A stretch of 64,000 nucleotides of DNA from Myxococcales bacterium. GTDB lineage: Bacteria > Myxococcota_A > Polyangia > Polyangiales > Houyiibacteriaceae. How positions within the stretch are numbered: position 1 is the stretch's first letter; the number at the start of each line of letters is the position of its first letter. The translations under genes and the position numbers were made by a program. Under the pieces are notes generated by a model. It had not been told where the DNA came from and searched no databases. It worked only from the letters and a program-made list of their open reading frames with translations. The DNA lies in contig JAOTVB010000015.1 of the NCBI GenBank assembly GCA_029863605.1, positions 43,959 to 107,958 on the forward strand. The letters are read 5' to 3'. Positions 52,196-61,743 of this stretch are shown here, one piece after another.

Positions 52196-53644
52196 ATGAT
52201 TTCAAGATTACTTACGAGCGCGGTGCTTGCCGCATCGCTCATGGCGTTTGGCTGCGGTGATGACGATGGCGGCAATGGCGGCGATGGCGGCGCGGGCGCC
52301 ACAGGCGGTGCGGGCGGAAGCGGTGGTGCAGGCGGGAGCGTGCCACTGGTCGACTGCGACAACCTGCCCGACCTTACGAGCTACGTCGTTAACGACTTCT
52401 ACGAAGTCCCCACGACGGCTGCCGATGATTGCGATGTGATGTTCGAGGACGGCGCGATGAACTCCAATCGCCTCAATGTCATTGTCGATGGCGCCGACCC
52501 CGGTGACGTCATCTGCATCGCCCCAGGTACGTATACAATGGAGGCCACCATTACGGTCGCCGCGGTTCCCGGCCTAACGTTGAAGGGAACCGGAGCCTCC
52601 CCGGATGACACCGTACTCAATTTCGGTGGTCCCGGGACCGGCAAGGGGTTCCTCATTCAGCAGGACAACGTCACGGTCGAGAACATGTGGATCAAGAACA
52701 CCGGCGACAATGGCGTCGAACAGCTAGAGGTGACCGGTTCGGTGTTCCGCAAGCTTCACGTAAGCTGGGACATCAACGGCGAGAACATGTCGCTCAATGG
52801 CGCCTACGCGATCTACCCAACCGACTGCGAGGATACCCTCGTCGAATACAACCAGATGCAGGGCGCTTCCGACGCCGGTATTTACGTCGGAAAGTGCGGC
52901 TGGGGTGACGAGACTACGCCTGGTGGGCTCGTCCGGTACAACGTCGTCCACGAGAACGTGCTGGGACTCGAAGTTGAAAACAGCCTCGAGGTCGAGGTCC
53001 ACGACAACACGATCGTGAACAACACCACCGGGTTAATGTCCTTCCAGACACCGGATGTCGGAGCGCAAACGCCATCGAACACGAACATTTTATGGCGCGA
53101 CAACGACATCTACTGCAACAACCATCCGAACTTCGCGGCCACGGGCGCCGCGCAGATCGCCCCACCGGGTACGGGGGGCCTCATCATCAGCGGAGATGGC
53201 CAGGAGTTCCGCAACAACAACATCCAGAACAACGTCACGGGCGGGTTTTTGCTCATCAGTAACACCTTCGTTTGCCAGGCGGCCCCCCCGGAGCAATGCA
53301 CCACCTACGAAGGGTACGTCCCCTACTCGATCAACCTCTACCTGCACGACAACTTCTTCGCTGGTAATGGCGAGAGTCCGCAGGGCGATTTCGGTGCGAT
53401 CTTCCTCGCTGCCGGTGTAGGCACGCCCGGAAACCCTGTCGAAGACGTCTTCTGGGACGGATATGTCTATCCGGACGCCCCGAACGGAGACCCAGGGATC
53501 TGCCTCGGCGCAGACAACACCGCATCGTATCGCGACCTGACCAACAACCAATGCGCAGACCTGGACCTAGGCCCCCTCATCATTTGCATCTCGGACAACA
53601 CCACCACCGACACGACGGGACGCCTCTGCGACCCACCACTCTAA
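52196..53644 (+). CDS. Parallel beta-helix lipoprotein of a two-gene cytochrome pair
   Basis: 482 residues from ATG 52196, with GGAGGAGGAG 8 bases ahead (ATG 52163 lacks such a site). Lipobox AFGC, Gly/Ala-rich linker, then right-handed beta-helix repeats (NVTVENMWIKNTGDNGVE, LVRYNVVHENVLGLEVE, VEVHDNTIVNNTTGL, FRNNNIQNNVTGGF). This resembles the TIGR03805-type beta-helix family, which is regularly paired with a diheme cytochrome family, as here 25 bases downstream. Likely carbohydrate- or partner-binding at the outer membrane. Behind a palindromic operator. Confidence 0.85.
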   Translation: MISRLLTSAVLAASLMAFGCGDDDGGNGGDGGAGATGGAGGSGGAGGSVPLVDCDNLPDLTSYVVNDFYEVPTTAADDCDVMFEDGAMNSNRLNVIVDGADPGDVICIAPGTYTMEATITVAAVPGLTLKGTGASPDDTVLNFGGPGTGKGFLIQQDNVTVENMWIKNTGDNGVEQLEVTGSVFRKLHVSWDINGENMSLNGAYAIYPTDCEDTLVEYNQMQGASDAGIYVGKCGWGDETTPGGLVRYNVVHENVLGLEVENSLEVEVHDNTIVNNTTGLMSFQTPDVGAQTPSNTNILWRDNDIYCNNHPNFAATGAAQIAPPGTGGLIISGDGQEFRNNNIQNNVTGGFLLISNTFVCQAAPPEQCTTYEGYVPYSINLYLHDNFFAGNGESPQGDFGAIFLAAGVGTPGNPVEDVFWDGYVYPDAPNGDPGICLGADNTASYRDLTNNQCADLDLGPLIICISDNTTTDTTGRLCDPPL

Positions 53645-53669
53645 AACACGATGAGGGCAGGCAAAGAAC

Positions 53670-55034
53670 ATGAAGAACACCTTTAACTTATCGTTCCTGT
53701 TTCTCCTCTGTGTGGCCATCGGCTGCAGCAGCGACGACTCTTCCGGTACCGCTGGTGCCGGCGGAGTCGGCGGCGAGGGAGGCACGGGTGGAGCGGGAGG
53801 TATGGGCGGAACGGCCGGCGGCGCCGGAGCAGGTGGTGCCGGCGGTATGGGCGCGATGGGAGGCGAAGGAGGCACCGGGGGCATCGTCCCCGGCAACTGC
53901 CACAGCAGCGTCCCCGGGCGCCTGTCGGACTGGGGCCTTTTCGCCGACATCCGCAATCAGGTCCCCGCGAACGGCGTGGTCCCTTTCGAAGTCACCTCGC
54001 CTCTGTTCACCGATGACGCCTTGAAACGTCGGTTCGTGACTCTGACCGATGGTGGCCAGATCGAGTACTTCAACGACACCACCCGTTGGCAAAGCCCCCC
54101 GGGAACGATCTACATCAAGACCTTTGCGTTTCCGCCGAACGAGGTCGACCCGGACAATGGTGGTCTCGAGCAATTGATCGAGACACGACTGATGGTGCAC
54201 AAGACCGCAGAAGAAGACCGTCTCGGGTGCAGCGGTGAGGCATCGTGCTGGGACGTCCACGTCTACGTCTACAACGAAGATCAAACCGACGCGATCTGCG
54301 AAGCCGGAGGCGTGACGAAGTCGGTGACGTTCACCGATCCGCTTGCGGAGGAACAGGTTACAATCGATAGATACCATGTCCCCTCAAACGGCGAATGCCG
54401 CCAGTGCCACGGCCCTCCACCTGAGACGCGCACTCTTGGGCCCTCGACGGGCATGTTGAACCGCGGGAACGACTATCAGGGCAACATGATCGAAAACCAG
54501 GTCGACGAGCTCTACGATGCCGGGTGGCTGGCCCCACAGCCGCCCGCATTCGGTATGCGAACCACCTATCCCGACCCAATCGCGCTCGTTGCAGGCTGCC
54601 AGACGCCGGCCTGTTACCATGAAGCAGCGCGTTCGTGGCTCAATATGAACTGCTCCCACTGCCATGCGCCCGACGGGGAAATCGACGATCAGGGCCTGTT
54701 CCTCGATTACGCCAGCTTGGATCCGGCCGATCCGACGTTCGCGGAGTTCACCACCTGGGGCGTGTGCAGGACGCCGACATCAGCGGGTAACCTGACGGAC
54801 GCCTGCCGCTTCAAGCCGGTCGACATCTGGCCGGGAGATCCCGACAACTCGATTCTACTTTGCCGGCTCGAGTCGGTCATTCCGGGAGAGATGATGCCTA
54901 CGCTTGGTCGGTCGGTTGTGGACGAAGCCGCCGTCGCGATCATCCGGCAGTGGATTATCGATTTGCCCACGCTCTTCCCGGACCTCCCGCAGCTATTTGA
55001 TCTGCAGGAATGCGTACCTCAACCCACCAACTGA
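53670..55034 (+). CDS. Diheme c-type cytochrome lipoprotein (SO2930-like)
   Basis: 454 residues. Lipobox AIGC, then a long Gly-rich linker (about residues 25-75). Two c-heme motifs: CRQCHG and CSHCHAPDGE. SRLSDWGLFADIRNQVP-like N-terminal and PLFTDDALKRRFV sequence match the SO2930 family of diheme cytochromes found next to beta-helix lipoproteins. Exported redox protein; electron partner likely the MauG-like product that follows with a 25-base overlap. Confidence 0.88.
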   Translation: MKNTFNLSFLFLLCVAIGCSSDDSSGTAGAGGVGGEGGTGGAGGMGGTAGGAGAGGAGGMGAMGGEGGTGGIVPGNCHSSVPGRLSDWGLFADIRNQVPANGVVPFEVTSPLFTDDALKRRFVTLTDGGQIEYFNDTTRWQSPPGTIYIKTFAFPPNEVDPDNGGLEQLIETRLMVHKTAEEDRLGCSGEASCWDVHVYVYNEDQTDAICEAGGVTKSVTFTDPLAEEQVTIDRYHVPSNGECRQCHGPPPETRTLGPSTGMLNRGNDYQGNMIENQVDELYDAGWLAPQPPAFGMRTTYPDPIALVAGCQTPACYHEAARSWLNMNCSHCHAPDGEIDDQGLFLDYASLDPADPTFAEFTTWGVCRTPTSAGNLTDACRFKPVDIWPGDPDNSILLCRLESVIPGEMMPTLGRSVVDEAAVAIIRQWIIDLPTLFPDLPQLFDLQECVPQPTN

Positions 55035-56143
55035 GACCAGGAACGTTTCCCGTGTTGATCCTCGCCGCAATCGCTGCGTCTTGCGGCGACTCGGCTGATT
55101 CAGCGGGACCCGGCGACTCGGCTGATTCGGCGGAACCCGGCGACCCGGCTGATTCGGCAGGACGCGGCGGTACCACCCCCTGGCCGCTCACTGCGTTTCC
55201 ACCCTTGCCAGAAGTGATGAAGGACGTACCCGAGGCACGGATCGAGCTTGGGAACCTTTTGTTCTACGACGCGATTCTTTCGATCGATCGAGAGACCTCT
55301 TGTTCGACCTGCCACAGCGAGCGATGGGGGCTGAGCGACGCTCTGCGACGCGGGGTTGGCCAGGGCGCAGGTCTTCGAGCCGGCCCGGGTCGGCAGGGTC
55401 CGAATACGGTACGCCGCAACTCTTCGACCCTCTTCAACCTGGCATTCCGTGAAACGTTGCTCTTGGATGGCGGTGCGCAGACACTCGAGGAACAGGCTCT
55501 CATTCCCCTTTTCGCCGATGACGAGTTGGGCTTAGATAGCGAGACCGTCGTGTCCGAGTTGTCGGCGATTCCAGAGTACGTCGACATGTTCGCCGAAGCC
55601 TTCCCAGACAATCCCGAGGTGTCGATCGACAATGTGGCCGCCGCTCTGGCGGCGTATCAGCGCACATTCCTCTCGATGAACGCAAGCTACGACAAATACG
55701 CCGAGGGAAGGCCGCAGGTGCTCACCGAGGACATGACCGAAGGCATGTTCCGGTTCGCCGAGATGGGGTGCAACGACTGCCACGCGCCGCCCCTCTTCGA
55801 GTCTGAAACCTTTGCGAACCGTAACGTCCCGGAGGTGGAAGGCGTGGTCGACCATGGTCGTGAAGAGGTGACCAAGCTTCCCGAAGACCGCGGTAAGTTC
55901 CGGGCGGTGACCCTGAGGAATATCGCCTTTACCGAACCCTATTTCCACAACGGCACAGTCGACTCGCTCGCGGATGCGGTTCGACACGAGCTCGAGCAAG
56001 GCGACGAGCCCTTCACCGACGAGGACGTTCGTCTTATCACGGTGTTCATCGGCAAAGCCCTTCGCGACGAAAGCAATGACGCGATTCGCCCAGCGTCCCT
56101 GCCTAGCGGGCTTCCGCTCTCGATCGACGACCCTGGCCAATAG
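55010..56143 (+). CDS. MauG/cytochrome c peroxidase-family lipoprotein
   Basis: 377 residues. Lipobox AASC, a linker of three DSAD.. repeats, then two c-heme sites: CSTCHSERWGLSD and CNDCHAPPLFESETFANR. EARIELGNLLFYDAILS and NTVRRNSSTLFNLAF, FRAVTLRNIAFTEPYFHNG are peroxidase/MauG features. It starts inside the 3' end of the diheme gene. Such enzymes reduce peroxide or oxidise protein residues; here probably serving the same exported complex. Confidence 0.9.
   Translation: MRTSTHQLRPGTFPVLILAAIAASCGDSADSAGPGDSADSAEPGDPADSAGRGGTTPWPLTAFPPLPEVMKDVPEARIELGNLLFYDAILSIDRETSCSTCHSERWGLSDALRRGVGQGAGLRAGPGRQGPNTVRRNSSTLFNLAFRETLLLDGGAQTLEEQALIPLFADDELGLDSETVVSELSAIPEYVDMFAEAFPDNPEVSIDNVAAALAAYQRTFLSMNASYDKYAEGRPQVLTEDMTEGMFRFAEMGCNDCHAPPLFESETFANRNVPEVEGVVDHGREEVTKLPEDRGKFRAVTLRNIAFTEPYFHNGTVDSLADAVRHELEQGDEPFTDEDVRLITVFIGKALRDESNDAIRPASLPSGLPLSIDDPGQ
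55085..55165 (+). repeat. Three 27-base tandem repeats in the MauG-like gene
   Basis: Units at 55085-55111, 55112-55138 and 55139-55165 (GGCGACTCGGCTGATTC plus ten bases), few differences. They encode GDSADSAGP-type nonamers just after the lipobox, so copy-number change would alter linker length in frame. Confidence 0.9.
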
Positions 56144-56190
56144 ATGTCGTTGCGGCTCTTTTCGCCCGTGGCCGATAACCGCGCTCGCGG

Positions 56191-57852
56191 TCAGATCATC
56201 AACTGGCTCTCGACCGGCGTGCCTTCGTCCTCGACCAGATCGATTCGTGACCGAGAGAAACGATTCGCGACCGCAAGCGCCCGCTCACCCTTGCGCTCCT
56301 CGAGGCACCACTGGGCATGCTCGACGAGGAGCGCAAGCTCGAGGGCACGCCCTAGGGTCATCGCGAAGCGCCTTGCGCCTGCTTCGAGCACCGGTCGGTC
56401 CTCCGCGGCCTGCTGCAGCCATCGGCCGGCGTGCTCGACTGCGACGCGAGCGCGGCGGGCGGCTTCTTCGAGACGTGCGTCCTTGACCGACCGGAGCAGT
56501 CGCTCGGTCTCTTCGACGTAGGCGTCCCAGATGCCCTCCTGTTGGAGGACCTTCAACGAGTCGAGCGACAGGACGTTGGTGGTGCCTTCCCAGATCGAGA
56601 GCACTTGCGCATCGGCGAGAAGCTGTGGAAGGCCGGTGTCGTTGACATAGCCCGCACCACCGAAGCATTCGAGGGCTTCGGACGACACGCTGACCACCTG
56701 CTTGCCCGTGGTGAGCTTTGCCAGAGTCGTGATCAGACGAAGCGCGAGCTCCTCCGAGGGCGTCGCAACACCTGCTTCGGAACGCCCCAGCAGGTCAGCA
56801 ACGCGAAATGCGAGCAAGAACGCCCCGTCCGCCTCGGCAATCATCTCGGCAAGCGTGTCGACGTGAAGCGGCATTTCATTCAGGGGCTGCCCAAATACCT
56901 TCCGTCGACGCGCGTAGTCGATCGCGAGCGCAATGGGCCTTCGCATCCCGTACGCCGCACCGATGGCGTTCCAAGTGCGTGTGATATTCAGCATCGGCGT
57001 GATGTTGCGAACCCCGTTCTCGAGGCCCGCGACGGGAATCGCAGGAGTCCCCTCTAGCGTGAGCTCCGCGGTTGGAAGCTTTCGCGTGCCGAACTTGTCC
57101 TTGAGTCGGTTCACCTGAATGTTTTTGAGCCGTCCATCCTCATCGCGGAGCTCGAGATAAAACACCGCGAGGCCACGCCCACCAGGCGGATTGCCCTCGG
57201 GCCGCGCAAGCGTGATCGCCATCTCTGACGTGCTCGCCGACGTAAACCACTTCGTCCCGTACAAACGCCAGGTATCCCCATCACGACGGGCGACCGTCTC
57301 GGTCTGATTGACGTCAGAGCCACCGATACGCTCGGTCATCCACTGGCCCGACGTCCACATCGATGCGGGGTCCCGCGAGAGAAGTCGCGGTAGCGCATGA
57401 TCGATCAGCTCCTGGTTTTTGGAATCGAGCAGTGTGCGGGCTGCGCCATCGGTCATCGCCAATGGGCACGAGTAGGTGTCCATCGACGCCTGCACGAGAT
57501 AGTTCATGGCGTGCTGATGCGTTCGTGCGTGCGGTCCGAGCTCCGAGTCATAACCAGCCGCCACCAACCCGTACTCCGCCGAGATCACTTGTGCGCGTTT
57601 CCAAACCGACGTGACTTCGATGCGATCGACCCGGCGACCCCAAGCGTCCCACTCGATGTGGCGCGGCTCGTTCAAGCGGTCCTCGAGGGACGCGCGATAG
57701 AGCTCGCCACCGCTGAGCTCGCCGAGCGCGCGGTACTCCGGCTCGAACCGCTTGAACAAGTCTTTGGGGAGCGAACGCTCGAGATGTTCTTTCAGGAGCG
57801 GATCAGAATCGTATTGATTCCCGAGGGTTGGGGGCTCTTGGTAGAAGGTCAT
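56191..57852 (-). CDS. AidB-like acyl-CoA dehydrogenase
   Basis: 553 residues, longer than common acyl-CoA dehydrogenases (~380). SGQWMTERIGGSDVNQTET and WRLYGTKWFTSA give the FAD/substrate site; FGGAGYVNDTGLPQLLADAQVLSIWEGTTNVLSLD near the C-terminal third is the AidB-type signature (quoted here in part: WEGTTNVLSLD). A C-terminal ~110-residue helical extension is also AidB-like. AidB relatives guard against alkylating agents or oxidise branched acyl-CoA. Divergent from NAD synthase. Confidence 0.88.
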   Translation of the reverse strand: MTFYQEPPTLGNQYDSDPLLKEHLERSLPKDLFKRFEPEYRALGELSGGELYRASLEDRLNEPRHIEWDAWGRRVDRIEVTSVWKRAQVISAEYGLVAAGYDSELGPHARTHQHAMNYLVQASMDTYSCPLAMTDGAARTLLDSKNQELIDHALPRLLSRDPASMWTSGQWMTERIGGSDVNQTETVARRDGDTWRLYGTKWFTSASTSEMAITLARPEGNPPGGRGLAVFYLELRDEDGRLKNIQVNRLKDKFGTRKLPTAELTLEGTPAIPVAGLENGVRNITPMLNITRTWNAIGAAYGMRRPIALAIDYARRRKVFGQPLNEMPLHVDTLAEMIAEADGAFLLAFRVADLLGRSEAGVATPSEELALRLITTLAKLTTGKQVVSVSSEALECFGGAGYVNDTGLPQLLADAQVLSIWEGTTNVLSLDSLKVLQQEGIWDAYVEETERLLRSVKDARLEEAARRARVAVEHAGRWLQQAAEDRPVLEAGARRFAMTLGRALELALLVEHAQWCLEERKGERALAVANRFSRSRIDLVEDEGTPVESQLMI

Positions 57853-57924
57853 ATTACGGATAATAGCAGCCTCTGCAGATCATTGAAACCTCCGAGATCT
57901 ACTCCTAAGTGCTAGAGATCCCGC

Positions 57925-59880
57925 ATGATCCCGATCAAGGCCGCGACCGCGTCCCTGAATCAGACGCCCCTCGATTGGACCGGCAACCAGAGCCGCATCG
58001 AGGAGGTGCTGCGAAAGGCCCGCGCCGAGGAGGTGTCGCTGCTCCTGTTGCCGGAGCTCTGCACCACGGGGTACGGGTGCGAAGACGCGTTCCTCGGGAC
58101 GGATGTCGCAGCGAGGGCTTGGTCGATGTTGATGGCGCTCGTGCCGCAGACGAAGGGAATGGTGGTGAGCATTGGCTTACCGGTTCGCCGACGGGGTGGC
58201 TTGTACAACACGGCCTGCATCGTGGCCGATGGACGCATCGCGGGCTTCGCTGCCAAAGAACACCTAGCGGGGGAAGGCCTCCACTACGAGCCACGCTGGT
58301 TCAAGTCGTGGCCGAACCACAAGGTCGTGACGCTGGAGCACGATGCCCAGAGCTATCCGTTCGGCGACGTGTTCTTCGACCTCGCAGGCGTGCGAATCGG
58401 GTTCGAGATCTGCGAAGACGCGTGGGTCGCCCTGCGCCGTGGCGCCTTCGACGGCCACGCCATGGACATCATCCTGAATCCGAGCGCCAGCCACTTTGCA
58501 TTTGGCAGGCATGAAGTGCGCGAGCGACTCGTGCTCGAAGGCTCCCGTTCGATGGCGGTCACGTATCTGTACGCGAACTTGCTTGGCAATGAAGCTGGGC
58601 GAGTCATCTACGATGGCGGCTGCTACATCGCGCAAAATGGGAAGCTATTGGCACGCTCGCCCCGGCTCACCTTCGACGACTGGGTGCTGACGACTGCGAC
58701 GGTGGACGTCGACGCATCGAGGACCGAGCAGGTGCGTACGACTAGCTTTGAGGCCGACAGCACGGACCCAGGCGAGAAGCGGGTCACCGTCGACTTCGAG
58801 TTTCCCCGCGCAAAAATGCAGCGAACGACCCCCTCGGTGGCGCCCTGGGAGACCAGCAAGAGCCACAAGGAAGAAGAGTTCATGCGAGCGATCACGCTCG
58901 CGCTGTTCGATTACCTCCGGAAGAGCCATTCGCGCGGCTTCGTTCTCAGCATCAGCGGAGGGGCGGACTCGGCGGCGGCCGCATGTTTGGTCGCTCTGAT
59001 GGTGGACCGGGCGCTCGACGAGCTAGGAAACGACACATTTGCGCGCAAGCTCGGTTGCGAGCCCCACCCGAGCGCCCGGCGGTGGGTGAGCTCGCTGCTC
59101 TGCTGTGCCTACCAAAGAACCGACAACAGCACCGAGGTTACGAGAGACGCTGCTGCAGGTGTGGCCAACGCGCTCGGCGCTACGTTCTACATGCTCGATG
59201 TGCAGAAGCTCGTGGACGACTACGTGACCGTGATTTCCGATGCGACGGGCCGCACGCTGACATGGGAAGACGACGACATCACCCTGCAGAACATCCAGGC
59301 CAGGGTGCGGGCGCCGAGCGTGTGGATGCTCGCAAACATGCGCGGGGCGCTTCTCCTCTCGACCAGCAATCGTTCGGAGGCGGCGGTCGGCTATGCCACG
59401 ATGGATGGCGACACCGCCGGGGGCCTCAGCCCAATCGCAGGGATCGACAAGGCGTTCTTGAGACACTGGCTCAGGTGGCTCGAGACCGAAGGCCCCATGG
59501 ACATGAAACCGATCCCCGAGCTCCGCGCCGTCAACGAGCAAACCCCCACCGCAGAGCTTCGCCCCAAAGACCAAAATCAAACCGACGAAGAAGATCTGAT
59601 GCCCTACCCGGTGCTCGACGTCATCGAACGACTCGCGATCGGCGACAAGCTTCCGCCAGCCGACTGCCTGGCGGTACTTCAAACCGAGTTCGAGGACTAC
59701 GACGAGGAGACCCTACGCACTTGGGTCAAGCGGTTCTTCCGGCTGTGGTCGCGAAACCAATGGAAGCGAGAGCGGTACGCGCCGTCCTTTCACGTCGATG
59801 ACAAGAACCTCGACCCAAAGACCTGGTGTCGCTTTCCGATTCTGTCTGGCGGCTTCGAACGCGAGCTCTCAGAGCTTTGA
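57925..59880 (+). CDS. nadE: Glutamine-dependent NAD+ synthase
   Basis: 651 residues with a nitrilase-type glutaminase half (Glu in LLLLPELCTTGYG, Lys in AAKEHLAGEG, Cys in FEICEDAW) and an ATP-pyrophosphatase synthetase half (SISGGADSAAAACL; later LLSTSNRSEAAVGYATMDGD). It amidates deamido-NAD to NAD using glutamine. Length matches the two-domain bacterial enzymes. Overlaps the opposite gene at the 3' end by 12 bases. Confidence 0.95.
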   Translation: MIPIKAATASLNQTPLDWTGNQSRIEEVLRKARAEEVSLLLLPELCTTGYGCEDAFLGTDVAARAWSMLMALVPQTKGMVVSIGLPVRRRGGLYNTACIVADGRIAGFAAKEHLAGEGLHYEPRWFKSWPNHKVVTLEHDAQSYPFGDVFFDLAGVRIGFEICEDAWVALRRGAFDGHAMDIILNPSASHFAFGRHEVRERLVLEGSRSMAVTYLYANLLGNEAGRVIYDGGCYIAQNGKLLARSPRLTFDDWVLTTATVDVDASRTEQVRTTSFEADSTDPGEKRVTVDFEFPRAKMQRTTPSVAPWETSKSHKEEEFMRAITLALFDYLRKSHSRGFVLSISGGADSAAAACLVALMVDRALDELGNDTFARKLGCEPHPSARRWVSSLLCCAYQRTDNSTEVTRDAAAGVANALGATFYMLDVQKLVDDYVTVISDATGRTLTWEDDDITLQNIQARVRAPSVWMLANMRGALLLSTSNRSEAAVGYATMDGDTAGGLSPIAGIDKAFLRHWLRWLETEGPMDMKPIPELRAVNEQTPTAELRPKDQNQTDEEDLMPYPVLDVIERLAIGDKLPPADCLAVLQTEFEDYDEETLRTWVKRFFRLWSRNQWKRERYAPSFHVDDKNLDPKTWCRFPILSGGFERELSEL

Positions 59881-60747
59881 CCGAACGGTCTCGACCATCC
59901 GATGGATCTCGTCGCGGACAACGTCCGGGCGCTCCATCGTCATGAAGTGGGAAGCGCCCTTCACCGTCACGAGCCTCGTGTCCGGCCGGGCGCGCATGAA
60001 GGCGTTGCACGACTCCTCGGGAAGCGGAGGCCCGGAGCCTTCTCGCGCGATCAACGTCGTGGGGCACTTGAGCCGCTTCACGTGGCCAAACGGGCGCGGG
60101 GTGGCCGTGGCAAAAGTCTGACTCTCCCACGCCCGCTCGCAGCTCAGTCGAACGCCGCTCTCGGTCGCTACAGTGCCTCCCTCCACATACGCTTCGATCC
60201 ACTCGCGAGGCCAGGTGCGAAACGCGCCCTTGCCTTCGAAGTTTTTGACGGCCGCTTCTTGCGACGAAAACTCCATCGTCCGCTTTGCTGCGGCCCGCGC
60301 GATCGGCACCTGTCGCGTCCACCCGACCGCACGAGCCGCGGGCATCCACCAACCCATGCTCGGCGGCGGAAGCACGGGGTCCACGAGGACCAGACCGGCA
60401 ACCCACTCCGGCTTCCTGGCGGCGAGCTCGAGGCTCACGGTGCCGCCCATCGAATGTCCGATGAGCACGGTGGGACGGGGGATCGTCGTGACCAGGCTTT
60501 CGAGGTCACGCACGTAAGGCTTCCACGTGCGAAGTGTTTGGGGATTCGCATGTGCTTTCGACAGGCCGTGCCCTCGGGCATCCATCGCATACACGTCGAT
60601 GGTGGGGTCGAGACTTTCGAGCAGCGGAGCGTAGGTGTTGGCGTTGAAGCCCGTGGCATGTGCGAAATGCACCGCCACCACGTTTTCACCCCGAGCCGGC
60701 CGGCGAAGAACCGAAAACTCTCCAAACCACTCCCGCCGAAGACTCAC
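59869..60747 (-). CDS. Alpha/beta hydrolase
   Basis: 292 residues, cytosolic. VHFAHATGFNANTYAPL oxyanion side, VYAMDARGHGLS, nucleophile in LIGHSMGGTVSLE, and KGASHFMTMERP with the His; catalytic acid in the preceding loop. General esterase or lipase-like family. Start overlaps the stop of the SDR gene (ATGA), so the two may form a coupled pair acting on one substrate. Confidence 0.9.
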   Translation of the reverse strand: MSLRREWFGEFSVLRRPARGENVVAVHFAHATGFNANTYAPLLESLDPTIDVYAMDARGHGLSKAHANPQTLRTWKPYVRDLESLVTTIPRPTVLIGHSMGGTVSLELAARKPEWVAGLVLVDPVLPPPSMGWWMPAARAVGWTRQVPIARAAAKRTMEFSSQEAAVKNFEGKGAFRTWPREWIEAYVEGGTVATESGVRLSCERAWESQTFATATPRPFGHVKRLKCPTTLIAREGSGPPLPEESCNAFMRARPDTRLVTVKGASHFMTMERPDVVRDEIHRMVETVRSKL

Positions 60748-61565
60748 GGCTCGGGATTGATTCGCTTGAAGACCCGCGCAACGATGCCGTCTGCGGTGGC
60801 TGGCATGAAGCGTTTGAGGGCGTCGGCGACGCGGGTCTCGGTGGTGATCAGCACCCTAGGGGAGTTGTATTCGATGGCCTTGACGACGCGGGTCGCTACG
60901 ACATCGGGCGATGTCCCGAGACGGTCGAAGAGCCGCTGCGCGTTGGTGCGCACGGCCTCGGACGTGGTCACCAATCTGGCGTCGCGTAAGATGTTGGTTT
61001 GAATCGTGCCCGGATGCACCGACGTGACGCCGATGTTGTGATCGGCCAATTCAGCTCGGAGCGACTCGCTGAATCCACGTATGGCAAACTTCGTGGCCAC
61101 ATAGCTGGTCTGAAGCGGCGGCGCGATGATTCCAAGCACGCTCGATAGATTCACGATGTGACCTTCGCCTGCCGCCTTGAGGTGGGGCAGGAAGAACTTG
61201 CAGCCGTGAATTACACCCCAGAAGTTGACGCCGACGATCCAATCAAAGTCTTCGAGGCTCTGATCTTCGAACGACGCATAGACCGTCACCCCGGCGTTGT
61301 TGACTAAGACGTGCGCGGCGCCGTGTGTGGCCACGACATCATCAGCAAAGCCCTGCATCTGCGCCCTGTCGGCCACGTCAACGTGATGCGTCGTCACGAA
61401 CGCGCCCGAAGACTCCAGCTCGGTCGAAAGCTCGTCGAGCGAATCTTGGTTCACATCGCATAGCGCGAGTCGGCACCCCTTGGCACCGAGAGCTAGCGCG
61501 GTCTCGCGTCCAATCCCGCTTCCCGCCCCGGTGACGACCGCGACTTTGTCTCTTAGCTCACGCAT
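60744..61565 (-). CDS. Short-chain dehydrogenase/reductase
   Basis: 273 residues: MRELRDKVAVVTGAGSGIG, then VNNAGVTVYASFEDQ, LSSVLGIIAPPLQTSYVATKFA with the Ser and Tyr-x3-Lys. NAD(P)-dependent alcohol/ketone oxidoreductase; substrate unknown. Upstream in-frame starts exist but ATG 61565 fits the usual N-terminus. Coupled with the alpha/beta hydrolase downstream. Confidence 0.92.
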   Translation of the reverse strand: MRELRDKVAVVTGAGSGIGRETALALGAKGCRLALCDVNQDSLDELSTELESSGAFVTTHHVDVADRAQMQGFADDVVATHGAAHVLVNNAGVTVYASFEDQSLEDFDWIVGVNFWGVIHGCKFFLPHLKAAGEGHIVNLSSVLGIIAPPLQTSYVATKFAIRGFSESLRAELADHNIGVTSVHPGTIQTNILRDARLVTTSEAVRTNAQRLFDRLGTSPDVVATRVVKAIEYNSPRVLITTETRVADALKRFMPATADGIVARVFKRINPEP

Positions 61566-61743
61566 ACGACTCTGCCCCACAGACCCTACAAGCGCCTGCC
61601 AGCAGCGCAACCCGCCCTCAAAAAAGGGGGCTGTCCCACTTTGTCGAGAATTGTAGAGACGGAGCGCGCCGGGAATCTTTTGGGGTGATTCACCGGCGTG
61701 CTAGGTTGCTAGCCGCCGGGGAAACAAACAAGGAGAAGTGGGT

